Origin: Rhodamnia argentea
Lineage: Eukaryota > Streptophyta > Magnoliopsida > Myrtales > Myrtaceae
DNA length: 64,000 nucleotides
Assembly: GCF_020921035.1 (NCBI RefSeq)
Contig: NC_063151.1
Location: 21,954,934-22,018,933, forward strand
Direction of reading: 5' to 3'
Part shown: piece by piece, positions 23,734-36,409 of the stretch
How positions within the stretch are numbered: the first letter of the stretch is position 1
Layout of the letters: every line of letters begins with the position of its first letter
Notes under the pieces: generated by a model
Told to the model about the DNA's origin: nothing
Database searches by the model: none
Seen by the model: the letters and a program-made list of their open reading frames with translations, nothing else
Program-made: the position numbers and the translations under genes

Positions 23734-24178
23734 ACCCTCCGTGGGTGAGTGGGAGTGGTTGCCCCTCCATGGGCACGTCAGATTTGTTTGCCCTTCAGGG
23801 GGCGATTGGGAGATGTTGGGGTCCATGGGGTTTACCATGGTCCACCCATGTAGGCAACCACACCCCCATGTCAACTGTTGAAAAGGTATCATTGAAACGA
23901 CGTTTTTACGTCGATATATATACCCTCCTCTCTGTCGGTTTTAAGCAATTAGGAACAAGAAAGAGCAGAGACGATGACGATATCTCTTCCTTCTCCTCTT
24001 CGGAATGTCAAAAGGGCGATGGATTCTCTCGTTGCATTGTGGACATTTAATTTCTGAAAAATGAGGTACGTCCATTCTGTGATGTATTTCTCCGATCGGT
24101 GAAACAAGACGATTCTATGGCTTGTTAATTCCGTGTAATCCGCTGTGTATATTAATCGGGATTGGTTCCCTTCATTCC

Positions 24179-26316
24179 CGATAAAGTCTATTTGGAAAGA
24201 GGTCTTGCGAAAGTCTTGCGCATTGTTCTCTAGTATGTTTTCTACCATGGAGGATATGGAACTCCCTAGACTAGTGCCCTTATATTACAGTTTTCCATCG
24301 ATCGCTTCCCCGAAGTTAATTGTCCACCTTCGGAATGGTACTCCTGTAATTACCCCTTGCGAACGAACCGGCTTAAACTCGGGCCTGTGGCCTATACATG
24401 TAGTCACAATTCGAATCGTTTATTATGGGATTTGAATGGGTGATCTCCATCTTCTAAGCTGAAAATCCTTCGATATTCCAATCCATCGTAACAACCCTGA
24501 TTTAGACAAATTTAAAGAGGCAGACGAGTTTAGACTATCTTTTCCTTTTTGTTAATATGTTCACCTTGTTATCTAAATGAAAAGAAGAAACTATCTTTAA
24601 TTTGAGGAGCATTCCCTTGAGTCTTCAGGTCCAGAATGTCAGCCAAATGTGCGTAACACCGTAGCTTATGTTTTCTTCCATTGTGCAAGAGTCCAGGCCG
24701 CTGCCCTAGTGGGATTCCAGGCTATGTCTCAGTCCAATTGTGTCTGATCATCCGGGAAGACCAACTATTATTTAAATTTGATTGCACGTAACAGAAGGTT
24801 CACGGACAGATTTCATCCACGGCTGGCAAGGCTAGCCTTGTCTAGGCTGATTGAGGCTGGGCAAGGGCCACAAAGTCCTCATCAACGAAAAAAAAAAAAA
24901 AGTTAAAATGTTATAAAAAAAAATTGTCCATGACAACGCCGCAGGCGCCACGTCAATGTCTGCTGGTCAAATGGATTAAATTGATGCAAATACAAAAGAT
25001 TTAGAACCCAATTAGCAAAAAAAATCAGATTGAATTGACACAAATACAATAGATTTAAGATTTTTTTGGCAATTTTCTCTATTTCTTTCCTTTGGAAAAA
25101 TGTGACCATGTTTATTATTAAAAAAATGACTTTTTTAATTGATAAAGATGCACGTTGATGTGATTTTTTTACTTATAAAGTTGTTAATATCTCTCTTTGA
25201 CATTGCTCTCAAAGCGAAATATAAGGCCACGGTCATTGTTTGTTTTTTCAATTTCAAATAAATTCAAAGTAAAAAGCATAAATTGGTCACACCAAACGAG
25301 TTTCCAAATATATGTTACCAAACAGTATTTATCTCAAAAGATACTTTCTGCGTAACTTTTCCGTTACTATTTATCAATGAGTGCATTTCGTGCTCTTATT
25401 TAAAATAAGATCTACTTCAAGGCCTTATTTGAGAAAATAAGGGCACTTCAAGCCCCTTTTCAGAGTTTTGCTTAAAAGATCTCATCTTTCCTCGCAGTCT
25501 TTGGGTAGCCTTCTATGCTCTTAGTCATATTGCTGGAAAGTGTCCAAATTAACTCGTCCTCATTTACGATTCCGCTGCCAGCTCGCCCTTTGAGCATTAA
25601 TTTCTTGATTCTTTCCCTTTGAATTATCCCTCTGGCCAATCATCCTTCACTGTTGCCCCAGATTTCTGATTTGGATCCCATTGCGTTTGAATTTGAAATC
25701 TCTCTAGAACATGCTTCTTGATTTCCAACAACGTGGGTGAGATGACTGAACCTTGTCTTTCTTCGCCCAATTTGACCAGCTTCTCCATTCTTTGGCCGTG
25801 AATCTCTCCAACTTTGCAGAAATAATCACACCTTTGATTGAAATTACGGCCAGATTTTTCTCATTAACTTTTGCGATTTGCCCCAATCACGCGCCCCACT
25901 TCGCTTGCCAATGATTCGATATTTTCCTTTTTTTCGCTTTGTCTCATAATCTTGCCAAGGGCCGAATTTCCCATCTTGTAGTTTTCTGATTTTTTTTGTT
26001 TTTTTGCTTTGGATGCTTTGCCTTTCCAACTTAGACGTCATCCGCAGAGCACAAGTGAAATTCAGCCATGCTTTAAAATGTTTACATGCAATGCTATATT
26101 AATTTTCTTGCTTGGGGTTTGAATTGATCCCCTAATTTTTTTTATGTAGTGCATAGAGTAAACGGGTCGCCAAAATTTAGGTGTCAATAATGATCTTGAC
26201 TTTGGCTATGATTTTACTCCCATTCGACCACAACTCTAGTAGATAGTCCAACTTTAGCATCTTTATTTATGTGCATTTGGCCATACTTTCTCGAGGGTTA
26301 AGCAATGTGATGCAAA
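24179..26316. other. NRAMP-B upstream remainder and NRAMP-C 3' flank
   Basis: 24179-24700 is the second half of the tandem repeat interrupted by Copia. From about 24820 to 25090 is a truncated Mutator-type piece: its right end resembles the ends of the elements at 37102 and 44711. From 25100 to 26200 I recognise nothing. Open frames at 25704-26041 on the minus strand are Lys/Arg-rich with no family likeness. The last 100 bases are probably NRAMP-C 3' UTR. Confidence 0.55.
24296..24500 (-). mobile_element. tRNA-derived SINE, copy 3 (truncated)
   Basis: Matches the tRNA-like head and body of the copies at 5926 and 15928. The far end is missing or replaced. Confidence 0.55.
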
Positions 26317-29300
26317 CTATTCCGGAAGACAAATGTCTGACAGGTCCTCTCGATAAGGAAGTCGTTCCGGTGACTTGCCAGAATTGCCATAGCCATGTTC
26401 GACGGCCGTTGACGTCGTGTGCTTAACGGGGACATCGGTAAACGTCACGACAGTGTCTTTTCGGAAAGTTAAGTAGATCACTGCAACGATGTAAGTGGCC
26501 ATGAGTGGGAACACTAGGATTCCGATGAAAACGTTGCCAACTTTGGGAAGACTACTGTGGATTAGCCAGCCGACAAAGCCCGTGCTGAGGTAGTAGATGT
26601 TGATACCGATAATTCCCAGTCCTAGAAACCACGAGATCACAATAATCTGCGCCAACAATCACAAAAGATGCGAAAATAAAGGATTGTTATTTAGCTCATA
26701 ATTTGCATGTTCTTCTACATTACTTTCAGTTCGTCCATCTTTTTAACCATTGGTATCTCTTTAGAACTTCTGAACTAAAGTACCAAGTTTAAAGTCCAAC
26801 TGTGTAAAGATCAGAAACAAACTTACGTAGATTGAGTTTTTGTGGGGTCCCATCTTTGTTGCACTGCTACTAAACTTAAGGAGTGGGATAAGAGCAAACG
26901 GGAGTTCAAATGATAGAATCATCTGAAAAACAATATGGTCCCCAGATGATGACAGAAAGAATTCCAATGTAGCGGTGGAATGAGATGTTAGAGGAATTTG
27001 CATACCGAAGCGATGATGATGAGCCTACCAGCTCCTGAAGATCCGCCGATGATGGAGACAATGAGACTCGGCGTAATGGCAATGCATCGAGTCACTAGGT
27101 TCCGTTTCCATTGCTTCATTTTGAGTTCTAAGAATCCCTAAGCAATTAATCAACACAAACAAAAGAAAAAAAGAAGTCATAGTTGTTCAAGTGTTTACTT
27201 TAACAACTAATTAAATGAAATTTCTTAATTGCCAACCTGCATGATGTATTGGCCCGCATAGGTTCCTGTGATTGTGGAGCTTTGTCCAGAAGCTAGCAAC
27301 GCAATGGCATAAACCGTCGAGCTAGATTTACCCAACACATTCTGTAAAAGGATATATTTAAGACAATAATAAGAGTTATTCTAAGTTATGAGGTTATGTT
27401 GTGGTCCAATTGGCTTATAGTCTATGTTAGGAATTGGAACCTTTAGGAGGAATGCAGCAGAATTGAGAGTTAAATCTGCACATCGACTTGTATTCTTGCT
27501 CGAAAGAGTGTCGCTCGAGCAGACAGTGCCTGAAACGGACACAACGGCAACGTTTATCAAGAACGCCACGAATAATGCAAACCCACTTTCTATGAGGAAA
27601 AACCGGCAGGCATCCTGCAAAGATTGATTAGACAAAATCAGAAGTGCACGTTTTCTTTAGATAATCGAAAAAAAAAAAAAAACAAGGTGCACGTTTTAAA
27701 AGCATGGACAAGAAATTCTTCCTAGAAAGATGAATTTATGGAGAAAGAAAGGGAAATTTTTCGTGTTGCTACATTAACAAAAAGCTTGTCTGCAGAAATT
27801 GAATGTATGAAATTGCTATAATGTGTGTTTTACCACACATAATTAGCGAAGACACAAGTGACGACAATCGAAAGCGCGTCAGGCAGTGTAAAGAATGGCC
27901 TTATTTTTTTCAATGAGTAAGATCTTCATCAAAGAAAACTTCAGACAATAAAAGAAACTCCTAGATGAAGTTAGGAAAGTCGTACGTTAATGCCTAGGAC
28001 TGATCTCGGAACTTTCCTGGACAAGACCAAAGCAGAATGGAGGAATAGGTTGTGCCTGTAGACAAGCAATAGAACTCTCAAATCTATAAATTGCATAAGC
28101 AATTTCATGTATATCTAATGAAACAGACACTGTGAGATTTGGTCTAAAGTTGTATCATACGGCATCACGAGTGCGCCAAGCAAGGCGATGGCGTCTCCAG
28201 TGGCACTATTCCCAGAGAGCTTGGGGATGAACATGCCTGTCAGGACCTTCGAAGCGGGAGGCTTCACATAGCTCAGTTCATTGAAGAAACATGCCGCCAT
28301 TATGAATACCAATGTAGCTATCAGCATTTCCAGTTTCCGAACCTAACAAATGAACATGGAAAGCAACTTTTTTAGTGGAGCGAAACAATCGCGGTATTAG
28401 TGAACAACATTGAATTAAATGAATTGGCATAGATCATCCAAGTTAATGTGACTACAATGTAATTGGCATAGATCATCCAAAGGAATTTATTGCACACGTT
28501 CTTAATAAATCAATGGAATTCCAAGTAAGGATACCCCATATCTCTGCAGGCCAAGAAGCACGAGCGTGCTGCTACCAGTGAGCAAAACTCCAGCCCACAC
28601 TGGGAAGTGGAACAGTATGTTAAGTGCGAAGGCTGTCCCAATCACTGCAAATATCAATTTGGTTAGTTAGTAGATCTAATTAATATAAGCTCACTAGACA
28701 AATGTAATGGCACGTAACTTCATATAATTATCATACGACACATTCAATGAATTATTGAACGAGAGGTTTAGAACTACGTGAATGCGATGCGACTTTTGAT
28801 TGGGTATATCCTGAAACCGAGAGATAAATGATCCATTTAGTGAGTATTGTCATGATCAAGACGGTTAGCCACAGTACAAATAGTGTATTCAGAATAAAAT
28901 CATTCCATATTTCAGGAATTGGGATCCTCTATATTCAAGGATTTTGAGAGGACATATGGACACAATTAATTTATCTATCTTAGATGTTTCCTATTCTTGT
29001 ACTTTTCCATCTTCCTTGTCATAATTCCTATTGAGCTCGATGCGTGCCAATCACTGCTGCCCACTAGGACTGTGGTCATCAGTCGTCTCCAAACAGTCCT
29101 CCGGCCACCACCACCAGTGCAACCTCCATATTCGTCATCGGTTCTCTATCGTAATCACAATAATATGCCATTTTGAGATCACTACTAGTTGTTCTAAAAG
29201 CTTAAGTTATTAGAGGAATGTGTAGTGTCATATTTACATATTCTAATAACTCCCCCTCGCGCTTAGTTTAATCTTTCTACTTAGGCGTGAGAATATTCCA

Positions 29301-30673
29301 TTGGGGAGACAAGTAGAGGCTTAAAAAAATTCAACTTCAGAATTTTCCTGCTCGATAACTTGTGAAATTTTGCAAGATCACTGTCAAATATTCTAAAAGT
29401 TTAAGCTATTAGAGGAACGTGTGATGTAATATGTGGATATGTTATTAAGTTGCAGCCACAAACTAGAGGTCCCAAACTTTAGGCAACCTCCGATCTACTA
29501 CAGCCTGGCAACGTAGAGATGTGGCCGATGGGTACAAGTGAGGGATGTAGTGCCCGAGTGCTGCAGAGAGGTCAATGACGGTAAAAGTTGAGATTTTATC
29601 ATATTACTCGCTTGATTAAAAGTTTAAGATTACTCTCTTATTATATTAAAAAAATTTCTTCAAGACATCAAAATGAGACATTTTCTAGGTAGAGGATTGT
29701 TGTCCAGAAAACCCATTTTCTGTTGTTATGTGTTTTGCCTTGTAAACGTCAGTCAATATGGATTTGGGGAGTGATTTTGCTGAACAGATTTAGGCATTGT
29801 GACACCTATGGTTTTTTTTTTTTTTTTTTTCACTGAAGCACAGAAAAGCCGAACATTTTGCAAAATTACATGACACCAAATGCTTTATTTTTCTAGTTAT
29901 TAGAGTTAAACCGTTTATTTTAGGGATAGGTGCACCGACAATTGTAAAACCTATCCTAAGACGTGGTTAAGCAAGACCCTATCCTGAGATCAGTGGAAAG
30001 AGAAAAGCTTAAAGAGCGCGAGGCTGCGAGCCCAATATGTGTAGATGGAAAAAGTTGATGGAGATCCGTGACAACTAAAGAATGGTTGAGAAAGGAAATA
30101 CAAGATACTGAACACAAGTTCTAGGACGGGATAGGATATAGGGCACGATCATTTGTTTATATCGAGTGGCACTATAGGTGTGTTTATTTGAGTGAAAGAA
30201 AAATTTCGTGAATTAGTTTTCTAAACATTCACGCGTTTAATTTGTTGAAATGATCAGTTAACGAAAAATCATTTATGGTCAAAGAAAATGTACATACTTA
30301 AAATTAAGAAAATGAAATTCCTAAACTTAAAAGGGGAAAACATTTTCTTGGAAAATGATTTCTTAGAAATATGCACTAAGGGTGTTTTTTTTTTTCCCCA
30401 TAAAAACTACATGATAGGAGAAAATACCTTTTCGTGAAATTCATAAATAATTAGTTTTCATTTGTTTGGTGACATACTAAAAATGATTTCCCCTACTCAT
30501 TACCAGGAATTCATTATTCCTAATTTTTAGTATGGGTCTTTTCGTTAGCTGAAAATGATTTTCCATTGACCGATCATTTTCAACTAACCCAACGCGTGAA
30601 AGTTCGTCTATCTAATCTGTGAAATCCTCTTTCAATGAAACAAATGCACCTAGATGTGTATAAGATCAATTAA

Positions 30674-30763
<90 letters not shown>

Positions 30764-31850
30764 CTTCGGGTATGTCAGCAGCTATGACGGCTACTTCAGC
30801 CACAAGCCATAAACAATACTTCACCAACGGTGGGTACTCGACCTTACATAGCTCTGATAAGTGTTTCCCTATAATTCCACAATATTTAAAAGAGACAAGT
30901 CAATGATCCCGTTCAAGAAAATGCAAGAGTGTTCATGAGCAGGAAAAATAGAGTCATAATTACCGGTGGTCACTCCGAGATTAGCAGCCAATGACTGGAT
31001 GATGAGAGCAAATATTAACCCGATGAGTATAACCCACAGAAGCTAACCGTACAATCCAATAAATTGTAAAAAGTTAGCATAAAGATTTATGGATACATTA
31101 TATACTTGTGTAAATGTGGACATATATATCTTGTGTATCGTTGTTTGTTTGTGTTACCTCATATCCATGATTCGCTCCAGCTTGCAGATCAGTTTCCACT
31201 ACAAAAGTGATCGTAGAACCACGAAGTCAACACAAATTCATCCAAACGTCACGTACAAGCATGAACATGAACACAGACACTCAGACAGAAAGAGAGATTT
31301 TACAGTTTCCAGGGTCAATATATGCAAGGGAAACGAGGAAACCGGGGCCCACAAATGATAAGAGGTTTCTCCATCCAGCGTTCTGAATAACACGAGCAAA
31401 TGCAATCAAATCAGAAACTAATACTGCAAGGTCAGTGGTCCAGCATGAAATCTTAACCTTTCACAGGCACTTCTTGCAAGAACAGCGATTTCTTAGTCAC
31501 ATGGGAAATGGGGTCTTTAAGAAAGGTGACCTGACATGAAGTCCCATGGCAAGTGATTCAATATGTAGTGTGTCTCGCCTCCTTCGTCTCTTTCTCTCTA
31601 TCTTTTTCGTAACGGACATCATAGAATTGTGCTTGGTTTGGCCATTTAAGGTTGGAGAATGAGGGACATATTGACAGTTAGATTCCATGAATTTCTGAGA
31701 GAGAGAGAGAACCTGATCATGTGAGTCCTCTTCATCAGATTGGTCACGCGTGAAGTTAAGGATATCAGAGGGTGGGGTTGTGCCCTCCACATCTGTGGCC
31801 ATTATCCACTTGCTCCCTCCCAATGTTGTTGGGGCTCCTACACTTGCCAT
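26317..31850 (-). CDS. NRAMP: NRAMP-C, NRAMP-family divalent metal transporter (13 exons, 546 aa)
   Basis: Tandem paralogue of NRAMP-B with the same exon pattern. Exons (5' to 3'): 31713-31850, 31304-31382, 31158-31198, 30964-31042, 30764-30868, 28535-28644, 28161-28342, 27986-28055, 27441-27614, 27237-27341, 27006-27137, 26827-26922, 26317-26646. All but exon 1 equal the NRAMP-B exons in length. DPGN is at residues 69-72 and MPH at 244-246, so the metal site looks intact. Exon 1 is 93 nt longer than in the other two copies, adding an acidic, Ser/Thr-rich cytosolic segment ending [11 protein letters not shown]. Intron 5 (28645-30763) is 2.1 kb and starts GC. Likely role, by family, is Mn/Fe uptake. 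The C-terminus ends SDICLPE. A long CT tract lies just before the ATG. Confidence 0.95.
28645..30763 (-). other. NRAMP-C intron 5 (2.1 kb, GC-AG)
   Basis: No coding sequence seen. Segments at about 29690-29770 and 30045-30180 match NRAMP-A intron 5 (about 2330-2410 and 2589-2720), so the long intron predates the split of A and C. NRAMP-B intron 5 is only 184 bases. The tract 30677-30759 is a (GA)n microsatellite abutting the donor. Confidence 0.8.
30677..30759. repeat. (GA)n microsatellite at the NRAMP-C intron 5 donor
   Basis: About 41 GA units. On the gene strand, the exon ends CCCGAAG and is followed by GCCCC and then the CT tract. Confidence 0.95.
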
Positions 31851-31866
31851 CTGATTCTCCCCCTGC

Positions 31867-31869
<3 letters not shown>

Positions 31870-31950
<81 letters not shown>
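31870..31950. repeat. (CT)n microsatellite in the NRAMP-C 5' leader
   Basis: About 40 CT units starting 20 bases upstream of the ATG. It reads as (GA)n in the mRNA. Open frames running through it are artefacts of the repeat. Confidence 0.95.
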
Positions 31951-31953
<3 letters not shown>

Positions 31954-34300
31954 ACACTCTTTGCTTTTTGGGAAGCAACTGATGAGCTTGTTTTATACCT
32001 GCTTCATTTCAAGTTGCGTGCTGCGGTCCGAATACATCTCATGATCATGGCGACAACGACCCAAATAATCTTATTGTGCAGCTAATTAGCCATGTCCTTT
32101 TAAACACAAGTCACCGTCCTTGGACTCTTAATAAGCTTACAAAAAACAATAAAAAAAAGTAGTCCGACGACTAAAGAGAAGGAAACCACTGAGAGCATGC
32201 AGACAAGATTCTCCTCCTTAAAAGATGTCCTTTTGCTTACTGTTCTCCATGGACCAAACATTCACTGAGAGACCCACCAAACATTCAGTGAGATCCCCCT
32301 CACGTTGGCCTTCTTTATTTTCTTTCGAGCGACGTTAGATATATTAAGACGGGTCACCAAATTCGATATCTTAATTTTTATGAGTAACCGTGCTTTATAG
32401 ATGAGTAAGGAGACATATTTAACCCCCAATTCACAACGATCCGCCATCGGGTATGCCAATTTTGCAAACCAATCTTGATCTATATTGAATTTTATGATGG
32501 CTTAATCTATACCTAATTACTCATTATGCGTCAAATTTTCTAGATATGACCAAGAAAAATTGAGCCCCATCGAGGGCTCCTTGTCTTGAGTCGAATAGCT
32601 ACAACCCTGAATTATTACATTTGTTTGCTGGTGCTTGTGTCTTACTCTTTTTCTGCTTTCCGGAATAAAAGTACTAGACGATGACATGTGTGCTTAGATC
32701 AGAATAGGCGAGTTGACCCTGTATGGTAGCTTTCTGGAAGTGAAACTATGCGCTTGAAAACGAAACAAAGGGCCCTAAAAAAAACAGAAAAAAACAAGGA
32801 GAAATGAGTCTAATTCTGCGCATAGAGAAAGATTTCACTCACTGGTCCAAGCCTTTGGAACTTGTATGTCCAAAAGCTGTCACATGACGTAACCCATGAC
32901 CGAATCAGCCCGACCCCAATAGAACATCAAAGATAAATTATTCACCATTAATAAATCCCAATAAAGCAATGAATATTAATAATATGGACATCATAATCAG
33001 ACATCAAATGGGCAAAAGACTTTTGTGTTAACGATCCAAATTGAAAGAGTAGTCCGAAACATGCCAAAAATGCGGACTTTCAAGGCCAAAAATGGTCCTG
33101 AACAACTCCAGAAGTCGGCACCATGGCCCCAGGCTTTACCGGTTGTACTTGCGAGCCTCCTAACTGTGTCTGGATTAAAAGTTATGCCCCGTTAAGGACA
33201 AGATGCACAAATTCTATTTCTTTAGACATGAGGTTCATAATTTTACTAAGTGGTTCCATTTTCAATTATATGGTTGTACTTTTTGAATAAGTTTTTGGAC
33301 TTAATTGAATCAATTAAGAAGTTTAGGACTTGACTGCATTCCACATACGAGATTGAGGATCTCCTTTTCTAGTCACATTCGTGATTCGTAAAACTCTTTC
33401 CCGTCTTATCTCTTATATCTTCCCCCCCCCCACCCCCTCCCTCAATCTAATTACAAGTTGCCAACTTCTAATTGCCAGTTTATGCTCCAAACAATTCTAA
33501 TTGCCAATCAACTTCAATTAAAATGAACGTACGGATGCTGAAAGAAGTGAGAATTAATTACAAATCCTTGGAAATAAACGAATAATAAGCATGCAAGCCA
33601 TCATATCATATGATGTCCTAGGTTATATCTTACTCATAAATTAGAAGCAATTGCGACTCTAGTAAGAAAAACTAGGAGGTGGGTCTCGGCTTTTCTTCTT
33701 TATGCCTTTAGAGTACCTTTGCATGATATTGATGGAATCAACAGAATCCCACAACTCATTTGGAGAGATATTATAGAAGCCATTTGTGTTCTCTATCTTG
33801 GTCGATAAAGAAATGGACCGTTCAAATGTATGTTCGAAAATTCATATCACGTCTCTTATCAAATAAGTGATTTTTCAGAATATATAGCAGCCTTTGCTAG
33901 CAGATTTAGCTGCATGCAATTGGCGATTCCATTGCATAAATTGACACAAGCACATTGAGAAATCTTTGTTTAATCTTTCTCCTGACAAAAAACATCCTTG
34001 AATTAAAGTGGGCAGGCAGCGATTGGGTAGGGGAGTCATTTGCAAGTTGAGCAAAAGAGTGAATTGAGTCATAAACATATTGTTGGGAGCAGCTCAACAT
34101 GTTCGGGATTTGATTTGAAAGATCCCGATGATTGCTCATCAAGAATACCTAATAGGAAGGAGTCCTATTATGGTGGGATGCTGATAAGGAAGAATACCAT
34201 GATAGAATCAATTCTGGTGATTATCCAAATTAGAGAGATTTTCAATCAAGAGGCAATTGTGAAATCGTTTAAAGAAGATTCTAATTTGGATGGAGATATA
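31951..34300. other. NRAMP-C 5' flank
   Basis: No gene supported. Blocks at about 32230-32420 and 33720-33930 are diverged copies of the flank blocks near 4090-4260 and 4550-4700, and of those near 6650-6800 and 7480-7620. They may hold shared promoter sequence or simply trace the tandem duplication. Confidence 0.6.
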
Positions 34301-34329
34301 CCACTATAACAGAGCGATTGAGTGGAGGA

Positions 34330-34740
34330 TTTTGTGCGTGCACCAGAAAATTACTCCAGAAAAATCACAAAAGTTCTCAACAATGAGTAAACACGAGTGA
34401 TCTTGAGAGTTCGTCAAGTGATGGTGTGTTTTGTGACAACTGTGAGGATTTATTGTGAAAGAGACACCATTAGAGTGTCACTTGTAATCCTTTGATTATA
34501 GTGGAGCAGTTCCTGGACTAGCGCCCCGTGATTTTTCCCGCATCGGATTTTCCACATAAAAACTTCCAGTGTATCGCTCTTCTTGTCTTCTTTTATTTTT
34601 GCTGTGTTATTTACGTTTTTCTCAAAAGAGAAAATACGGCATCATATTGCGCGAATCTATAGTTAGAATTCCACCGCGATCAATTGCTATCCGATTTAAT
34701 TTACAACACATATTATTGTTGCTACAATAGTTCCTCAACA
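34330..34740 (+). mobile_element. Copia (Tork/Tnt1-like) LTR fragment
   Basis: The segment TTTTTCCCGCATCGGATTTT (about 34532) followed by TCCACATAAAAA is a typical U5 signature of Tork-type Copia LTRs. It ends CTCAACA at 34740, directly followed by an ATGGTATGGAG that resembles the initiator-Met primer site. The left boundary is uncertain, and no pol is found to the right. Confidence 0.6.
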
Positions 34741-36179
34741 ATGGTATGGAGGTGGTGGAGGTGGTGGTGACCGAGAACAGTCCGAGGTGAGGATAACCAT
34801 CTTACGACAGATAACAGCCTCAAAAAAATGCCTGCATCCACAATGCAACTCCGGTTGTGAAAATGGCATTCCAAAAAAAAAAAACAAATGATTCGCTCCT
34901 CACATATTCAGCACAGTTTATAAATTGTGAAAGCATGATGGTAGAGGTGGAACAATATGAGGCAATTGGTATTGAGGGGCAATTCATATTCGCCATCGAC
35001 AGTAAAACAAGGGTTCCCGCTCTATTAAGCCCTAATTACAGTAAAATTTTCTATTGGATGTAACCCTAGTTTAAGAGTGAACTAAAATAAATATTGTGTC
35101 TTGGTATATCTTTCTTGTTTTTTCACTCTATTTCGTTGTGATTGTGCACTGAATCCTAAGAGTTGGCATCCTAAAAAAGCCAACCTTTTTTTTTTTGTCA
35201 AAGAGTTAAATTTAATAAGAATTTATGTCACCTATTGTAAATCGGTCGTGGCGTTGAATACGATATCAACTCGGGCCAATGCCGATGAGGAAGTGCTAAA
35301 GGCTATTCAGACAAAAAGGAATCTCTTACTTGTGGACGCAGGAGATCTTGCGGAAATATTATCCGGGCCAATGCACGGAGCCTTGTGGAAAGATAACACT
35401 CATCTTCGCCTCGACTGAGTCAGTGATAGCTATTGAGGCCGATTGAAAACGTAGATATCCCTCGGATTGGACAAGTTGCCACCAAGGTTGCTTTGTGAGG
35501 GACCATGGGAAGGGTCGGCATTAGTGGACCAATGAACCGGGCGCTGTTTCAAAACCCTAACGTGAGAAACAACAAAAGAGTGGTGGTGACAGCAAAAGAC
35601 GAGCACGACGTTAGTGGCGGCGGAAAGAAAGTCTTGACGTCGCCGAAAGGAATAAGCCTCTAACTCAATTCTCGACCTCATAGAGCATGATAGAATATGT
35701 CTCGAGTTTAAGTCCGCGAATGAAATCTGATCTTGGATGAATTTTAATTGACATGGATATTCGAAGTATTTAGCAAAGAAATATACTCTTTGTTATTGAA
35801 GTTGGTAAAGCAAGAAAAAAAAAAAAGGAAAAGGAGATTAAAATTCAAATATCCACTATCCTTATCAACAAGGGAAAAGTCCAAGCTACAGTTGGTTGAC
35901 TGTATCCCACGAATTTCCTATCCAAGTGGAAGTCGGTCTCATTATCCTTTTGGCAAAATATATATAGCTGCGGGTCTTGGCCATTGTGGAAGGCGTGCAA
36001 TACATGTACTGATTGCTTGAAGTGCCGTCTCGTCGTCGAGTGCTTGAGAGGGTTTACATTCGTTGGTTTTGTTCACGGAATTACATCAAGAATTCAAGTG
36101 TCGAAGCCGATTAAATCTTGAGGTTAGATTTGTGTAATTCCTTTGCGAGATTGAGAAATTATTTCGTTAAGAATTGTGA

Positions 36180-36409
36180 GCTAAACACTATGTACATTTT
36201 TGAATATAATTGGGGCTTGGGAAACACTGTGAGTGTTTGAGTTACTCAAGTTTGGTCTGTAATCTCCGTGTATCGCTTGATCTATAGTGGAATTCGTTGC
36301 TGCTCTCCCAGTGGACGTAGGTCTCTACGACCGAACTACGTACATCCGGTATCCGATTTATTTTCTTATTCTGTCTATTTTGTTATTTGATCGCTTATTC
36401 CGCACAACA
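36180..36409 (+). mobile_element. Second Copia LTR fragment
   Basis: It contains a U5-like run: TAATCTCCGTGTATCGC, then a CCCAGTGGACGTAGGTC segment near 36317 and ACCGAACTACGTACATCC near 36340, ending CGCACAACA. This pattern is common in plant Copia LTRs. The DNA between 34741 and 36180 carries no recognisable protein. Confidence 0.5.

Larger units (their letters stand above)
16630..24178 (+). mobile_element. Decayed Ty1/Copia retrotransposon (about 7.5 kb)
   Basis: A directly repeated terminal segment (16630-16810 and 23553-23733) starts TGATGTAAATGTGACTG in both. A broken gag-pol lies between on the plus strand. The element splits the second copy of a tandem repeat. Flanking TGATA (16625-16629) and CGATA (24179-24183) match 4/5, and the undisturbed first copy reads TGATA at about 15792. 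The two ends share only 181 bases: what follows on the left does not match 23734-24178 on the right, which has its own TATA-like box (about 23917) and leader-like sequence. One LTR was probably deleted or interrupted. Confidence 0.8.

Noticed and set aside
25704..26041. Lys/Arg-rich minus-strand open frames that might be a small gene
   Set aside because: Low-complexity composition, overlapping frames, no recognisable domain.
31497..31952. Long open frames through the CT/GA tract, on both strands
   Set aside because: Dinucleotide repeats keep frames open. Only 31713-31850 in this stretch is NRAMP-C exon 1.
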